Assembly: GCA_036320915.1 (NCBI GenBank)
Contig: JAXBDG010000031.1
Coordinates: forward strand, 1-26,123
Reading direction: 5' to 3'
Source of the DNA: Linnemannia elongata
Taxonomy: Eukaryota > Mortierellomycota > Mortierellomycetes > Mortierellales > Mortierellaceae
DNA: 26,123 bases
Below, one piece after another: positions 1-10,020 of the stretch; position 1 is the stretch's first letter; each line of letters opens with the position of its first letter. The notes beneath the pieces were generated by a model. It ran no database searches. It was not told the origin of the DNA and was given only the letters and a program-made list of their open reading frames with translations. The position numbers and the translations under genes are program-made.

Positions 1-720
1 TCGCCCTCACAAAATATGGGCGTTTTGGGCAAGATAGTCCCCCTGGTTCAGGCTACGCCCTCAAAAATACTGGCACTTCGGCCGTGATTGTTCCTTTAGT
101 TCGGGCTACGCCCTCACCCTCTTCTTCCGTGCGCTTCCAGCAGGATACCCTTGCTGGTTGTGCTTTGGGCAAGATAGGTCCCCTGGTTCGGGCTACGCCC
201 TCACAAAATTCTGGCACTTTGGCCGTGATTGTTCCTTTAGTTCGGGCTACGCCCTCACACCCTCTTCTTCCGTGCTCTTCGCGCAAGGGGGCCCATAGCT
301 CGGGTTCCGCCCTCACAAAATACCGGTGCTTTGAGCAAAATAACCCCCCAAGTTCGGGCTACGCCCTCACTATTCTTCTTCCGTGCTCTTCGCGCAAGGG
401 GAGCCATAGCTCGGGCTCCGCCCTCACAAAGTACTGGCGCTTCGCGCAAAATACCACCGCGCTCCGCGCAAGATAGCCCCCCTAGTTCGGGCTACGCCCT
501 CACACCCTCTTCTTCCGGGCTCTTCGCGCAAGGGGAGCCATAGCTCGGGCTCCGCCCTCACAAAGTACTGGCGCTCCGCGCAAAATACTGGCGCTTCGCG
601 CAGGCGCGCTCCGCGCAAGATACTGGTTCGGGCTCCGCCCTCACAATTTTCTTTTCTTTCGTTCGGGCTCCGCCCTCACGTGATTTAGCAAAAAAACACT
701 ATTTTTTTAGTATAGTAGAG
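1..720. repeat. Partial 2-kb tandem repeat unit (right end of a unit)
   Basis: These 720 bases match the last part of the following units almost base for base, including the final GTGATTTAGC, the A7/T7 stretch and the GTATAGTAGAG end. The unit therefore continues to the left of the window. It carries the mini-hairpin block only (hairpins 5 to 16 of the full block). Small differences from the other copies are visible: a changed CTCAAAAATACT near 60 and a 2-bp loss (CTCACCCTC for CTCACACCCTC) near 112. No gene is seen. Confidence 0.95.
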
Positions 721-790
721 ACTAGAAAGGGTGCCCGTGGGCGATGCCACGGGTGCTGGTGCTGGCGCCGTGGTGGGAGTGGGGTGGGGT

Positions 791-819
791 TTGTGTTTTT
801 TTTTTTTTTTTTCTTTTTT

Positions 820-857
<38 letters not shown>

Positions 858-863
858 CTTTTC
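791..863. repeat. T-tract present only in unit 1
   Basis: A run of T with a few C and G interrupts GGGGTT and CTTGGAGG, which are adjacent in units 2 and 3. It accounts for the roughly 70-bp length difference between units 1 and 3. Expansion of a short T run or insertion of a poly(A)-type tail in reverse are both possible. Confidence 0.75.
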
Positions 864-1019
864 TTGGAGGTCTTGGCCTTTTTTTTTGGGTTCTCTGGGA
901 CTCTGGGATGTCGTGTTATGCGTGTGAGGGTGTGAGGGTGACCCAAGTTGAAATTGATTTACTGTGACTGTTTTGTGTTGTTGTAAGGTCCGACGGGGGC
1001 TTGCTTGTTCGGTGTTCGT

Positions 1020-1189
1020 AAAAAGAAAAAGAAAAGGAAAAAGAGAAGGAAAAAGAAAAAGAAAAGGAAAGAGAAAAGGAAAAAGAAAAAGAAGAAGAAA
1101 AGGAAAAAAGGAAAGGAAAAGGAGGGAGGGGGAAAGAAAAAAAAGAAAAGAAAAAAAAAAAAAAAAAAGGAAAAAAAGAAAAAAAGAAA
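1020..1189. repeat. Pure purine tract, unit 1 (170 nt)
   Basis: Every base on the plus strand is A or G for 170 nt, mostly AAAAG and AAGG motifs. Long polypurine-polypyrimidine tracts can form triplex (H-DNA) and stall polymerases; that function is inference. Confidence 0.85.
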
Positions 1190-1341
1190 TATCTTCCTGT
1201 CCAGAGGTGCGCGTTGTGTGTCCGGCCACCTTCGCTTCGGGGGTGCTCTTCGGGGGTCCTCTTCGGGGTGCTCTTCGAGTGCTCGTGCCTGTCTGACATC
1301 GTGCCCTCTCTTGGTGTCAAGACTCCAGTCCCGTTAGCTGA

Positions 1342-1375
1342 GGGGAGGGAAGGGGAGGGAAGGGGAGGGAAGGGG
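1342..1375 (+). other. G-quadruplex-type G tract, unit 1
   Basis: Seven runs of three or four G are separated by one or two A (GGGGAGGGAA repeated), which fits the usual G4 pattern of four runs with short loops. Folding is predicted from the pattern only. Confidence 0.7.
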
Positions 1376-1757
1376 AGAAGAGAGGAGAACGTCTGCTGCT
1401 GTTTTCATTTCGATGCTCTCTCTTATGATCTTCACCGTCTTGATTTTTTCAACCACAGGCCCGTATGCTCTTGGCTGTTCTTAAGCACATACCAGCCCCC
1501 GCTGTGTGTCTCCAGTCTTGATTGCCTCTCTTGTGCTTCAACATTTTCGGGGGTGTGCCTGAGCGCGCGCCTGAGCATGAAAGTTGGCCAGTGGAGTAAG
1601 GAGATATCTGGAGTGAAGGAAAGGAAAAGGATAAAGACGCAACACATAGTATGATCATCAATCAAAAAAAAAGAGATCAGCAGGGGAAAGAAGTGCTTGC
1701 TTAAAAGTTCACGCAAGATTGCTTTGACGATTATGCTCGCTGTGCGCTCCCTCCCTT

Positions 1758-1776
1758 CTGCCGCATGCGGCGGCAG
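1758..1776. other. 7-bp-stem hairpin (unit 1; also 3765-3783 and 5821-5839)
   Basis: CTGCCGC and GCGGCAG flank a 5-base loop, and CCCTT/AAGGG outside can extend the stem past a 2-base bulge. It is conserved in all three complete units, just before the mini-hairpin block. Confidence 0.6.
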
Positions 1777-1835
1777 GGAAGGGAACACATAGCCCGGGCG
1801 TTGTTCTTACGATATAGCCATAGATCCTCTGATTC

Positions 1836-2802
1836 GGGCTACGCCCTCATCCTCTTCCGTGAGCGCGCTTCGCGCAAGTTAGTGCATCTGGTTCGGGCTA
1901 TGCCCTCACACCTTCTTCTTCCCCGCGCGCTTCGCGCAAGATGACCTTGATGGTCGCGCTAAAGCACTCCATCCATTTTGCCGCAGCCGGTGCCAAGGTT
2001 CACACAGCTCGGGCTACGCCCTCACAAAATACTGGCACTTTGGCCTTGACTGTTCCTTTAGTTCGGGCTACGCCCTCACATCCTCTTCTTCCGTGCAATT
2101 TGCGCAAGATACTGGTTCGGGCTTCGCCCTCACAAAATATGGGCGTTTTGGGCAAGATAGTCCCCCTGGTTCAGGCTACGCCCTCACAAAATACTGGCAC
2201 TTCGGCCGTGATTGTTCCTTTAGTTCGGGCTACGCCCTCACACCCTCTTCTTCCGTGCGCTTCCAGCAGGATACCCTTGCTGGTTGTGCTTTGGGCAAGA
2301 TAGGTCCCCTGGTTCGGGCTACGCCCTCACAAAATTCTGGCACTTTGGCCGTGATTGTTCCTTTAGTTCGGGCTACGCCCTCACACCCTCTTCTTCCGTG
2401 CTCTTCGCGCAAGGGGGCCCATAGCTCGGGTTCCGCCCTCACAAAATACCGGTGCTTTGAGCAAAATAACCCCCCAAGTTCGGGCTACGCCCTCACATAT
2501 TCTTCTTCCGTGCTCTTCGCGCAAGGGGAGCCATAGCTCGGGCTCCGCCCTCACAAAGTACTGGCGCTTCGCGCAAAATACCACCGCGCTCCGCGCAAGA
2601 TAGCCCCCCTAGTTCGGGCTACGCCCTCACACCCTCTTCTTCCGGGCTCTTCGCGCAAGGGGAGCCATAGCTCGGGCTCCGCCCTCACAAAGTACTGGCG
2701 CTCCGCGCAAAATACTGGCGCTTCGCGCAGGCGCGCTCCGCGCAAGATACTGGTTCGGGCTCCGCCCTCACAATTTTCTTTTCTTTCGTTCGGGCTCCGC
2801 CC
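1836..2802. repeat. Phased mini-hairpin block of unit 1 (16 hairpins)
   Basis: Sixteen copies of an 11-bp inverted repeat with stem GGGC/GCCC and a 3-base loop lie here, nearly all followed by TCA(C). The loops vary (TAC, TAT, TTC, TCC) while the stem is kept; one copy has a G-T wobble (GGGTTCCGCCC) and one has lost its outer pair (AGGC). Between them lie GCGC-TTC/TCC-GCGC hairpins. The segments after each hairpin are of two alternating types, A (starting ACAAAATACTGGC) and B (starting ACACCCTCTTCTTCCG). Confidence 0.9.
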
Positions 2803-3076
2803 TCACGTGATTTAGCAAAAAAACACTATTTTTTTAGTATAGTAGAGACTAGAAAGGGTGCCCGTGGGCGATGCCACGGGTGCTGGTGCTGGCGCCGTGG
2901 TGGGAGTGGGGTGGGGTTCTTGGAGGCTCTTGGCCTTTTTTTTTGGGTTCTCTGGGACTCTGGGATGTCGTGTTATGCGTGTGAGGGTGTGAGGGTGACC
3001 CAAGTTGAAATTGATTTACTGTGACTGTTTTGTGTTGTTGTAAGGTCCGACGGGGGCTTGCTTGTTCGGTGTTCGT

Positions 3077-3166
3077 AAAAAGAAAAGAAAAGGAAAAAGA
3101 GAAGGAAAAAGAAAAAGAAAGAAAGAGAAAAGGAAAAAAAGAAGAAAAAGGAAAAGGAAGAAAGGA
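3077..3166. repeat. Purine tract, unit 2 (90 nt)
   Basis: Shorter counterpart of the unit 1 tract, ended by GGATGG and followed by an A-rich stretch to about 3213. Confidence 0.8.
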
Positions 3167-3355
3167 TGGAAAAAAAAAAAAAAAAAAACAAAAAAAAAAA
3201 AGTAAAAAAAAAATATCTTCCTGTCCAGAGGTGCGCGTTGTGTGTCCGGCCACCTCGCTTCGTGCTCTTCCCCTCTTCGGTGCTCGCTTTCGAGTGCTCT
3301 GCCTGTCTGACATCGTGCCCTCTCTTGGTGTCAAGACTCCAGTCCCGTTAGCTTA

Positions 3356-3380
3356 GGGGAGGGAGGGGGAGAAGGGAGGG
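3356..3380 (+). other. G-quadruplex-type G tract, unit 2
   Basis: Runs of 4, 3, 5, 3 and 3 G with loops of one to four bases. The exact sequence differs from units 1 and 3, but the ability to form a G4 is kept. Confidence 0.65.
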
Positions 3381-3842
3381 AGAGAAGAGAGGAGACGTCT
3401 GCTGCTGTTTTTTCATTTCGATGCTCTCTCTTATGATCTTCACCGTCTTGATTTTTTCAACCACAGGCCCGTATGCTCTTGGCTGTTCTTAAGCACATAC
3501 CAGCCCCCGCTGTGTGTCTCCAGTCTTGATTGCCTCTCTTGTGCTTCAACATTTTCGGGGGTGTGCCTGAGCGCGCGCCTGAGCATGAAAGTTGGCCAGT
3601 GGAGTAAGGAGATATCTGGAGTGAAGGAAAGGAAAAGGATAAAGACGCAACACATAGTATGATCATCAATCAAAAAAAAAAGATCAGCAGGGGAAAGAAG
3701 TGCTTGCTTAAAAGTTCACGCAAGATTGCTTTGACGATTATGCTCGCTGTGCGCTCCCTCCCTTCTGCCGCATGCGGCGGCAGGGAAGGGAACACATAGC
3801 CCGGGCGTTGTTCTTACGATATAGCCATAGATCCTCTGATTC

Positions 3843-4808
3843 GGGCTACGCCCTCATCCTCTTCCGTGAGCGCGCTTCGCGCAAGTTAGTGCATCTGGTT
3901 CGGGCTATGCCCTCACACCTTCTTCTTCCCCGCGCGCTTCGCGCAAGATGACCTTGATGGTCGCGCTAAAGCACTCCATCCATTTTGCCGCAGCCGGTGC
4001 CAAGGTTCACACAGCTCGGGCTACGCCCTCACAAATACTGGCACTTTGGCCTTGACTGTTCCTTTAGTTCGGGCTACGCCCTCACATCCTCTTCTTCCGT
4101 GCAATTTGCGCAAGATACTGGTTCGGGCTTCGCCCTCACAAAATATGGGCGTTTTGGGCAAGATAGTCCCCCTGGTTCAGGCTACGCCCTCACAAAATAC
4201 TGGCACTTCGGCCGTGATTGTTCCTTTAGTTCGGGCTACGCCCTCACACCCTCTTCTTCCGTGCGCTTCCAGCAGGATACCCTTGCTGGTTGTGCTTTGG
4301 GCAAGATAGGTCCCCTGGTTCGGGCTACGCCCTCACAAAATTCTGGCACTTTGGCCGTGATTGTTCCTTTAGTTCGGGCTACGCCCTCACACCCTCTTCT
4401 TCCGTGCTCTTCGCGCAAGGGGGCCCATAGCTCGGGTTCCGCCCTCACAAAATACCGGTGCTTTGAGCAAAATAACCCCCCAAGTTCGGGCTACGCCCTC
4501 ACATATTCTTCTTCCGTGCTCTTCGCGCAAGGGGAGCCATAGCTCGGGCTCCGCCCTCACAAAGTACTGGCGCTTCGCGCAAAATACCACCGCGCTCCGC
4601 GCAAGATAGCCCCCCTAGTTCGGGCTACGCCCTCACACCCTCTTCTTCCGGGCTCTTCGCGCAAGGGGAGCCATAGCTCGGGCTCCGCCCTCACAAAGTA
4701 CTGGCGCTCCGCGCAAAATACTGGCGCTTCGCGCAGGCGCGCTCCGCGCAAGATACTGGTTCGGGCTCCGCCCTCACAATTTTCTTTTCTTTCGTTCGGG
4801 CTCCGCCC
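3843..4808. repeat. Phased mini-hairpin block of unit 2
   Basis: Same sixteen hairpins in the same order as in unit 1, with a single-base deletion in the third interval. Confidence 0.9.
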
Positions 4809-5083
4809 TCACGTGATTTAGCAAAAAAACACTATTTTTTTAGTATAGTAGAGACTAGAAAGGGTGCCCGTGGGCGATGCCACGGGTGCTGGTGCTGGCG
4901 CCGTGGTGGGAGTGGGGTGGGGTTCTTGGAGGCTCTTGGCCTTTTTTTTTTGGGTTCTCTGGGACTCTGGGATGTCGTGTTATGCGTGTGAGGGTGTGAG
5001 GGTGACCCAAGTTGAAATTGATTTACTGTGACTGTTTTGTGTTGTTGTAAGGTCCGACGGGGGCTTGCTTGTTCGGTGTTCGT

Positions 5084-5252
5084 AAAAAGAAAAAGAAAAG
5101 GAAAAAGAGAAGGAAAAAGAAAAAGAAAAGGAAAGAGAAAAGGAAAAGAAAAAGAAGAAGAAAAGGAAAAAAGGAAAGGAAAAGGAGGGAGGGGGAAAGA
5201 AAAAAAAGAAAAGAAAAAAAAAAAAAAAAAAGGAAAAAAAGAAAAAAAGAAA
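5084..5252. repeat. Pure purine tract, unit 3 (169 nt)
   Basis: Counterpart of the unit 1 tract, of almost the same length and pattern. Confidence 0.85.
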
Positions 5253-5404
5253 TATCTTCCTGTCCAGAGGTGCGCGTTGTGTGTCCGGCCACCTTCGCTT
5301 CGGGGGTGCTCTTCGGGGGTCCTCTTCGGGGTGCTCTTCGAGTGCTCGTGCCTGTCTGACATCGTGCCCTCTCTTGGTGTCAAGACTCCAGTCCCGTTAG
5401 CTGA

Positions 5405-5438
5405 GGGGAGGGAAGGGGAGGGAAGGGGAGGGAAGGGG
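5405..5438 (+). other. G-quadruplex-type G tract, unit 3
   Basis: Identical in pattern to the unit 1 tract. Confidence 0.7.
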
Positions 5439-5898
5439 AGAAGAGAGGAGAACGTCTGCTGCTGTTTTCATTTCGATGCTCTCTCTTATGATCTTCACCG
5501 TCTTGATTTTTTCAACCACAGGCCCGTATGCTCTTGGCTGTTCTTAAGCACATACCAGCCCCCGCTGTGTGTCTCCAGTCTTGATTGCCTCTCTTGTGCT
5601 TCAACATTTTCGGGGGTGTGCCTGAGCGCGCGCCTGAGCATGAAAGTTGGCCAGTGGAGTAAGGAGATATCTGGAGTGAAGGAAAGGAAAAGGATAAAGA
5701 CGCAACACATAGTATGATCATCAATCAAAAAAAAAGAGATCAGCAGGGGAAAGAAGTGCTTGCTTAAAAGTTCACGCAAGATTGCTTTGACGATTATGCT
5801 CGCTGTGCGCTCCCTCCCTTCTGCCGCATGCGGCGGCAGGGAAGGGAACACATAGCCCGGGCGTTGTTCTTACGATATAGCCATAGATCCTCTGATTC

Positions 5899-6865
5899 GG
5901 GCTACGCCCTCATCCTCTTCCGTGAGCGCGCTTCGCGCAAGTTAGTGCATCTGGTTCGGGCTATGCCCTCACACCTTCTTCTTCCCCGCGCGCTTCGCGC
6001 AAGATGACCTTGATGGTCGCGCTAAAGCACTCCATCCATTTTGCCGCAGCCGGTGCCAAGGTTCACACAGCTCGGGCTACGCCCTCACAAAATACTGGCA
6101 CTTTGGCCTTGACTGTTCCTTTAGTTCGGGCTACGCCCTCACATCCTCTTCTTCCGTGCAATTTGCGCAAGATACTGGTTCGGGCTTCGCCCTCACAAAA
6201 TATGGGCGTTTTGGGCAAGATAGTCCCCCTGGTTCAGGCTACGCCCTCACAAAATACTGGCACTTCGGCCGTGATTGTTCCTTTAGTTCGGGCTACGCCC
6301 TCACACCCTCTTCTTCCGTGCGCTTCCAGCAGGATACCCTTGCTGGTTGTGCTTTGGGCAAGATAGGTCCCCTGGTTCGGGCTACGCCCTCACAAAATTC
6401 TGGCACTTTGGCCGTGATTGTTCCTTTAGTTCGGGCTACGCCCTCACACCCTCTTCTTCCGTGCTCTTCGCGCAAGGGGGCCCATAGCTCGGGTTCCGCC
6501 CTCACAAAATACCGGTGCTTTGAGCAAAATAACCCCCCAAGTTCGGGCTACGCCCTCACATATTCTTCTTCCGTGCTCTTCGCGCAAGGGGAGCCATAGC
6601 TCGGGCTCCGCCCTCACAAAGTACTGGCGCTTCGCGCAAAATACCACCGCGCTCCGCGCAAGATAGCCCCCCTAGTTCGGGCTACGCCCTCACACCCTCT
6701 TCTTCCGGGCTCTTCGCGCAAGGGGAGCCATAGCTCGGGCTCCGCCCTCACAAAGTACTGGCGCTCCGCGCAAAATACTGGCGCTTCGCGCAGGCGCGCT
6801 CCGCGCAAGATACTGGTTCGGGCTCCGCCCTCACAATTTTCTTTTCTTTCGTTCGGGCTCCGCCC
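5899..6865. repeat. Phased mini-hairpin block of unit 3
   Basis: Hairpins begin at 5899, 5958, 6074, 6128, 6182, 6236, 6290, 6379, 6433, 6491, 6545, 6603, 6679, 6737, 6820 and 6855. The intervals are 59, 116, 54, 54, 54, 54, 89, 54, 58, 54, 58, 76, 58, 83 and 35 bp, so 54 and 58 bp dominate. This is a degenerate tandem repeat nested inside the 2-kb repeat. Confidence 0.9.
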
Positions 6866-6910
6866 TCACGTGATTTAGCAAAAAAACACTATTTTTTTAG
6901 TATAGTAGAG

Positions 6911-7861
6911 ATGATGTTTTCATCGTGTTTTGGTGCATCTGAACGAGCTACACACAATTCTAACGAACAAGTCAAAGTATGGATTACGTCCCACTTTACC
7001 CCCCTGGCTGCTATGTAAAAAAAATGTTAAGGTTTGGGTGCTGCAGACAGGCAGCATCTCTTTCTTTGAAGAACTGTCGAGATCCGATTAAAAAAAAAAA
7101 AATGTCTCCAGTATTCGCTCCTCTTGTCCCCTTGTCGGTGCTCATCTTCGCGTCTCTTTTGACCATTTCTTGTTTTTCTTTCTTGTTACGAACTCGTTGC
7201 AAGTGGTGGGGGAGTTGATTGGTCATATTTGAGAGACGGGGACGTTGGTTGGTGATTAAGCATTCTTCTTTGACAAACTCGGGAGTTAGATGTGGGTTAG
7301 AGTGAAAGGCCTTTTTTTGTGTGGTCGAGGCGTGAGAGGGTAGGAGAATCCGGAGAGTAAGATTGAAAGAAAAGTATGCTTGTGACATAGCAAGGAGCAA
7401 AGGAGAAAGAAAGAGAAAGAAAGAAAATGCAACAAGAAAGAAGAAAGAAGAAAGAAGAAAAAAAAAGGAGAAAGGGGAGGGGAGGTTTTGTTTAAACCTG
7501 TCCTTCTTGGTATGTGACAATTCTATGCCATTATATCGTTGATACTGATAATAGCGCGTTTGTTTCGTATTTTCGTGTCAAAGGGCAAGAATCCTCTGCA
7601 CAGTTGGCATATTTGATTGAATCAATGTTGATCTACATCGAAGATCATCATATGAAAAAAAAAAAAAATGGATCCAGGTGGGCATGAGGGCAAGGTTGGC
7701 GAATGTGCGCGCGCGTTACTTTTGATTTATTATCCCCTCCTTATTGAGGACGCTCTGGTATGCTTGTGTTTGTGGATGCGTTCTTGAAAAAGAGGAAAGT
7801 ACTTTTTTCCTTCTACTGCTCCTACTATTCGTTGCTACTTTCACTCTGCGCAAGGGGCAGG
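6911..7861. other. Intergenic flank between the array and the kelch gene
   Basis: I see no credible gene here. The longest frame (minus, 7011-7520) starts at TTG and is mostly Phe/Leu/Ser low complexity. The stretch holds a purine-rich run near 7390-7490 and several A-runs (7021, 7090, 7656). The part nearest 7862 is the 3' flank of the kelch gene. Confidence 0.6.
7726..7731 (-). promoter_or_regulatory. Candidate poly(A) signal of the kelch gene
   Basis: AATAAA on the minus strand lies about 130 nt after the kelch stop codon. Confidence 0.4.
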
Positions 7862-10020
7862 TTACTCAATGACAGTATGAGGGTTATTAGGCTGCGGTTT
7901 ATCACTCGTCCAACTACCCGCATGATCTACATACGCGTGTGGACCTGACACCTGACCCTGAGACTTCTTGACCGGTGCACTCACCACATGCATCCCTTGG
8001 TCTGCCACACCCCCACTTGAGGACGTCGCAACCGTTGAAGACATGGGGGGCGAGGATACAGAATTAGAGCCAGGGGGAAGGACATAGTCTGCGGGCATAT
8101 AGACAAGTGGAGAAGGCGCGAAACTGGGTTCGGCGGTGACTTGATAGATCTCGCTATGTCCTGCTCCTGAAACCACGGGGATTGAAGAAGAGTAGGCGTA
8201 GGTATATGGGGTGGTGGCAGGGACGGTTTGGACTGTCTGGCTGGTGGTGGGTACTGGTGCGTAGTAGAGAGGGGGTTGATAGACGTAGGGAGTGGAAGGA
8301 TCGTGGTACTGCTGGACCTGGACCATGCCGGGTTGAGAGGCGGCGGCGGTTTGTTGTTGGAGAGCAAGGAGCTGGCGTTGGAGTTCGAGTTGCTGTTGTT
8401 GGTTCTCGAGTTGACCCTGTATCCTCCTCAATTCCTCCTCGTTACTGTTCCCGTAGTTTCCTCCTGACCCAGTCGAGTGAGAGGCGGCACCGGTTTCCTT
8501 GTCGTCAGAGGTGGTGTTGACGGGTGAGTGGACATGGGTGTTACGTTGTTGACGGCGACGGTAGATCAAGAATCCTGCAATCGCACCAATGACTACAATT
8601 GCCCCAACAATACCCCCTACAATAGCACCCGTGTTACTTCCCCCTGATCCATCACCTCCGGTTCCCGTGGGCTTGGTTCCCGTGGCGCTAGCACTAGCAG
8701 CCGCGACGTAGCTTGCAGGCGGGACATAATCTGACGCCCAGGAATTGGTCGCCATATTATAAACCAGCACTGGGCTGCTTGCCAAGACACCTCCAGTGCT
8801 AGTACCACCCCAGATCAACAACTGGTCTCCGGCAATAGTGCAAGCAGCATACAGTCGAGGTTGTCCAGGTGCTCCTTGGGTCCAGACGCCCGTGATGGTG
8901 TCGAGGATAAAGACTTCTCCTGAGAAAGGGGCGTTGTTTGGGAGGCGGCCTCCATAGATGACTACTTTTGTTCCATCGTCGTCTATTTTTTTCGATAGGA
9001 GAGGTTGAGGGTGGTGAGTAGGTGTTAGTTGTTTGAGAAGAGTCTGAGATAGGAAGAATAAGTGGAGTTGAAAAGGGCAACTTACTGGAGGTCATGCAGT
9101 GGTCGGCACGATTCGAAGGAGCAGATCCCGACGTCGACTACAAGAAAAAAAAAAGTGAACAACAATAACAGGTTTAGCCCATCATAGCCCTCCAAAAATT
9201 TGCTCACAAAAAAAGCATACTAAACATCGCACTACTATCAGATTCAAACCCATTCACCCATGCCCCCTTCCCTTCACAGTCCAAACTAACAAGAACTCAC
9301 CATGGTGTTCCAAGTCGCAGCAGAGGGACTAAACTCGCTCACAAAGTTATTCGCTGCGTTATTGGTAATATTATACCCTCCAAAATACATCACGGTCTTC
9401 CTCTGCTGACTCCAAGTGTTGGTATAATACCATCGCGACGCAAAGATATTCGCCGGATCCGGGAGTTTCGACTGGGAGACAGAATCGGTCGCAGGGTTAT
9501 AAATGTCCATCGACGTCCTATCCGTGTACCCGCCGGCAATGTACACTAACCCCGAAGAAGGATCTGTCACAGCCCCGATACCTTGAGTTCCATTCAACGG
9601 GAAACGCACTGGACTCGACGCCCAGGAATCGGTTGCGACAGTGTACTTGTAAGTTGGGTTCTGTCCCGCGATATGGAAGACCACCATCGTTTTTTGATCA
9701 CCCGAGAAGACCGCTGGGAAGATGGATTGTTGAGGACCAGATTGAAGGCGCTTCCAGACTGGGGTGTTGGCGGACCATGGGACAGCAAGGTCTAGGTAAT
9801 AAAATTGGCCGATGGGGAGGGTGCCGTCGATGGTTGAGGGTTGTCCGCCTAGGATGTACCATTTTAGGGAAGTTCTGGCCGATGCTGGGCCTGAGACTGG
9901 AATTGGGGCGTCATTTGAGATTTGTGCTTGTGTGAGGGTTAAAGAGAGGGTGAGGGTGAGGAGAGCTGTGGTGAAGAAGCGGGAGGGCGATCTCCGTGTG
10001 GTAGAGGAGGTGGTAGTCAT
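7862..10020 (-). CDS. Kelch-repeat protein with signal peptide and one transmembrane helix (3 exons)
   Basis: I assemble three exons: 10020-9301, 9137-9086 and 8982-7862 (720+52+1121 nt, 630 residues). The introns are 9138-9300 (GTGAGT...TAG) and 8983-9085 (GTAAGT...TAG); splicing rebuilds a split Asn codon and a continuous kelch blade. The ATG at 10020 is the first in frame. Residues 1-33 form a signal peptide ending near TQA-Q. Kelch-type glycine pairs preceded by hydrophobic residues lie at 58-59, 163-164, 214-215, 268-269 and 316-317, with matching tryptophans, suggesting a beta-propeller. One membrane helix spans about 375-397 and is followed by RRRQQR, so the propeller should face outward and the tail inward. 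The tail has a Q/L-rich coiled coil (about 437-470) and a Pro/Ser/Tyr-rich end. It is probably a cell-surface protein; the ligand is unknown. Family confidence is high, role low. Confidence 0.85.

Larger units (their letters stand above)
721..2847. repeat. Tandem repeat unit 1, 2127 bp
   Basis: A full unit running from ACTAGAAAGGG to GTATAGTAGAG. In order it holds a GC-rich start, a T-tract of about 70 nt (found only in this copy), a purine tract (1020-1189), three short GGGGTGCTCTTCG-like repeats near 1239-1280, a G-run tract (1342-1375), a unique-looking 400-bp middle, a perfect 7-bp-stem hairpin (1758-1776) and the mini-hairpin block (1836-2802). The open frames inside are poly-Lys, poly-Phe or repeat-driven and differ in length between copies, so I see no gene. 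Confidence 0.95.
2848..4853. repeat. Tandem repeat unit 2, 2006 bp
   Basis: Same order of parts as the neighbouring units, but it lacks the T-tract and has a shorter, interrupted purine tract (3077-3166, then A-rich with single T and C). The GCTCTTCG repeats near 3250-3300 are rearranged and the G tract is different (3356-3380). A single A is missing near 4030. It is the most divergent of the three complete copies. Confidence 0.95.
4854..6910. repeat. Tandem repeat unit 3, 2057 bp (last of the array)
   Basis: This unit is nearly identical to unit 1 apart from the missing T-tract. The match to the unit consensus stops at GTAGAG (6910): the next bases are ATGATG instead of ACTAGAAA, so this is the right edge of the array. 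No target-site duplication or terminal inverted repeat is visible at the edge. Confidence 0.95.

Noticed and set aside
964..1654. Lys-rich or Phe-rich open frames through the array (also 699-1229, 3021-3356 and 5028-5717)
   Set aside because: They are produced by the purine and T tracts; length and frame differ between otherwise identical units, and no domain is visible.
3985..4542. Frames with repeated SGYALT motifs in the mini-hairpin blocks
   Set aside because: 54 bp is a multiple of three, so repeats stay in frame by arithmetic. Several frames on both strands are open at once, and the frame breaks at 58-, 76- and 89-bp intervals.
6814..6832. tRNA or Pol III B-box (GGTTCGGGCTCCGCC)
   Set aside because: Only the first bases fit the B-box; no acceptor stem, anticodon arm or A-box is found. 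The similarity comes from the hairpin itself.
5899..6865. CRISPR-like array (short repeats with regular spacing)
   Set aside because: The intervals are themselves repeated and fall into two related types, so they are not unique spacers, and the DNA is eukaryotic.
1..6910. rDNA spacer or telomere repeats
   Set aside because: No rRNA sequence and no TTAGGG array is visible in or next to the units.
7011..7520. Minus-strand frame of 169 codons
   Set aside because: It begins at TTG, is mostly Phe/Leu/Ser or Lys from simple sequence, and has no recognisable domain.
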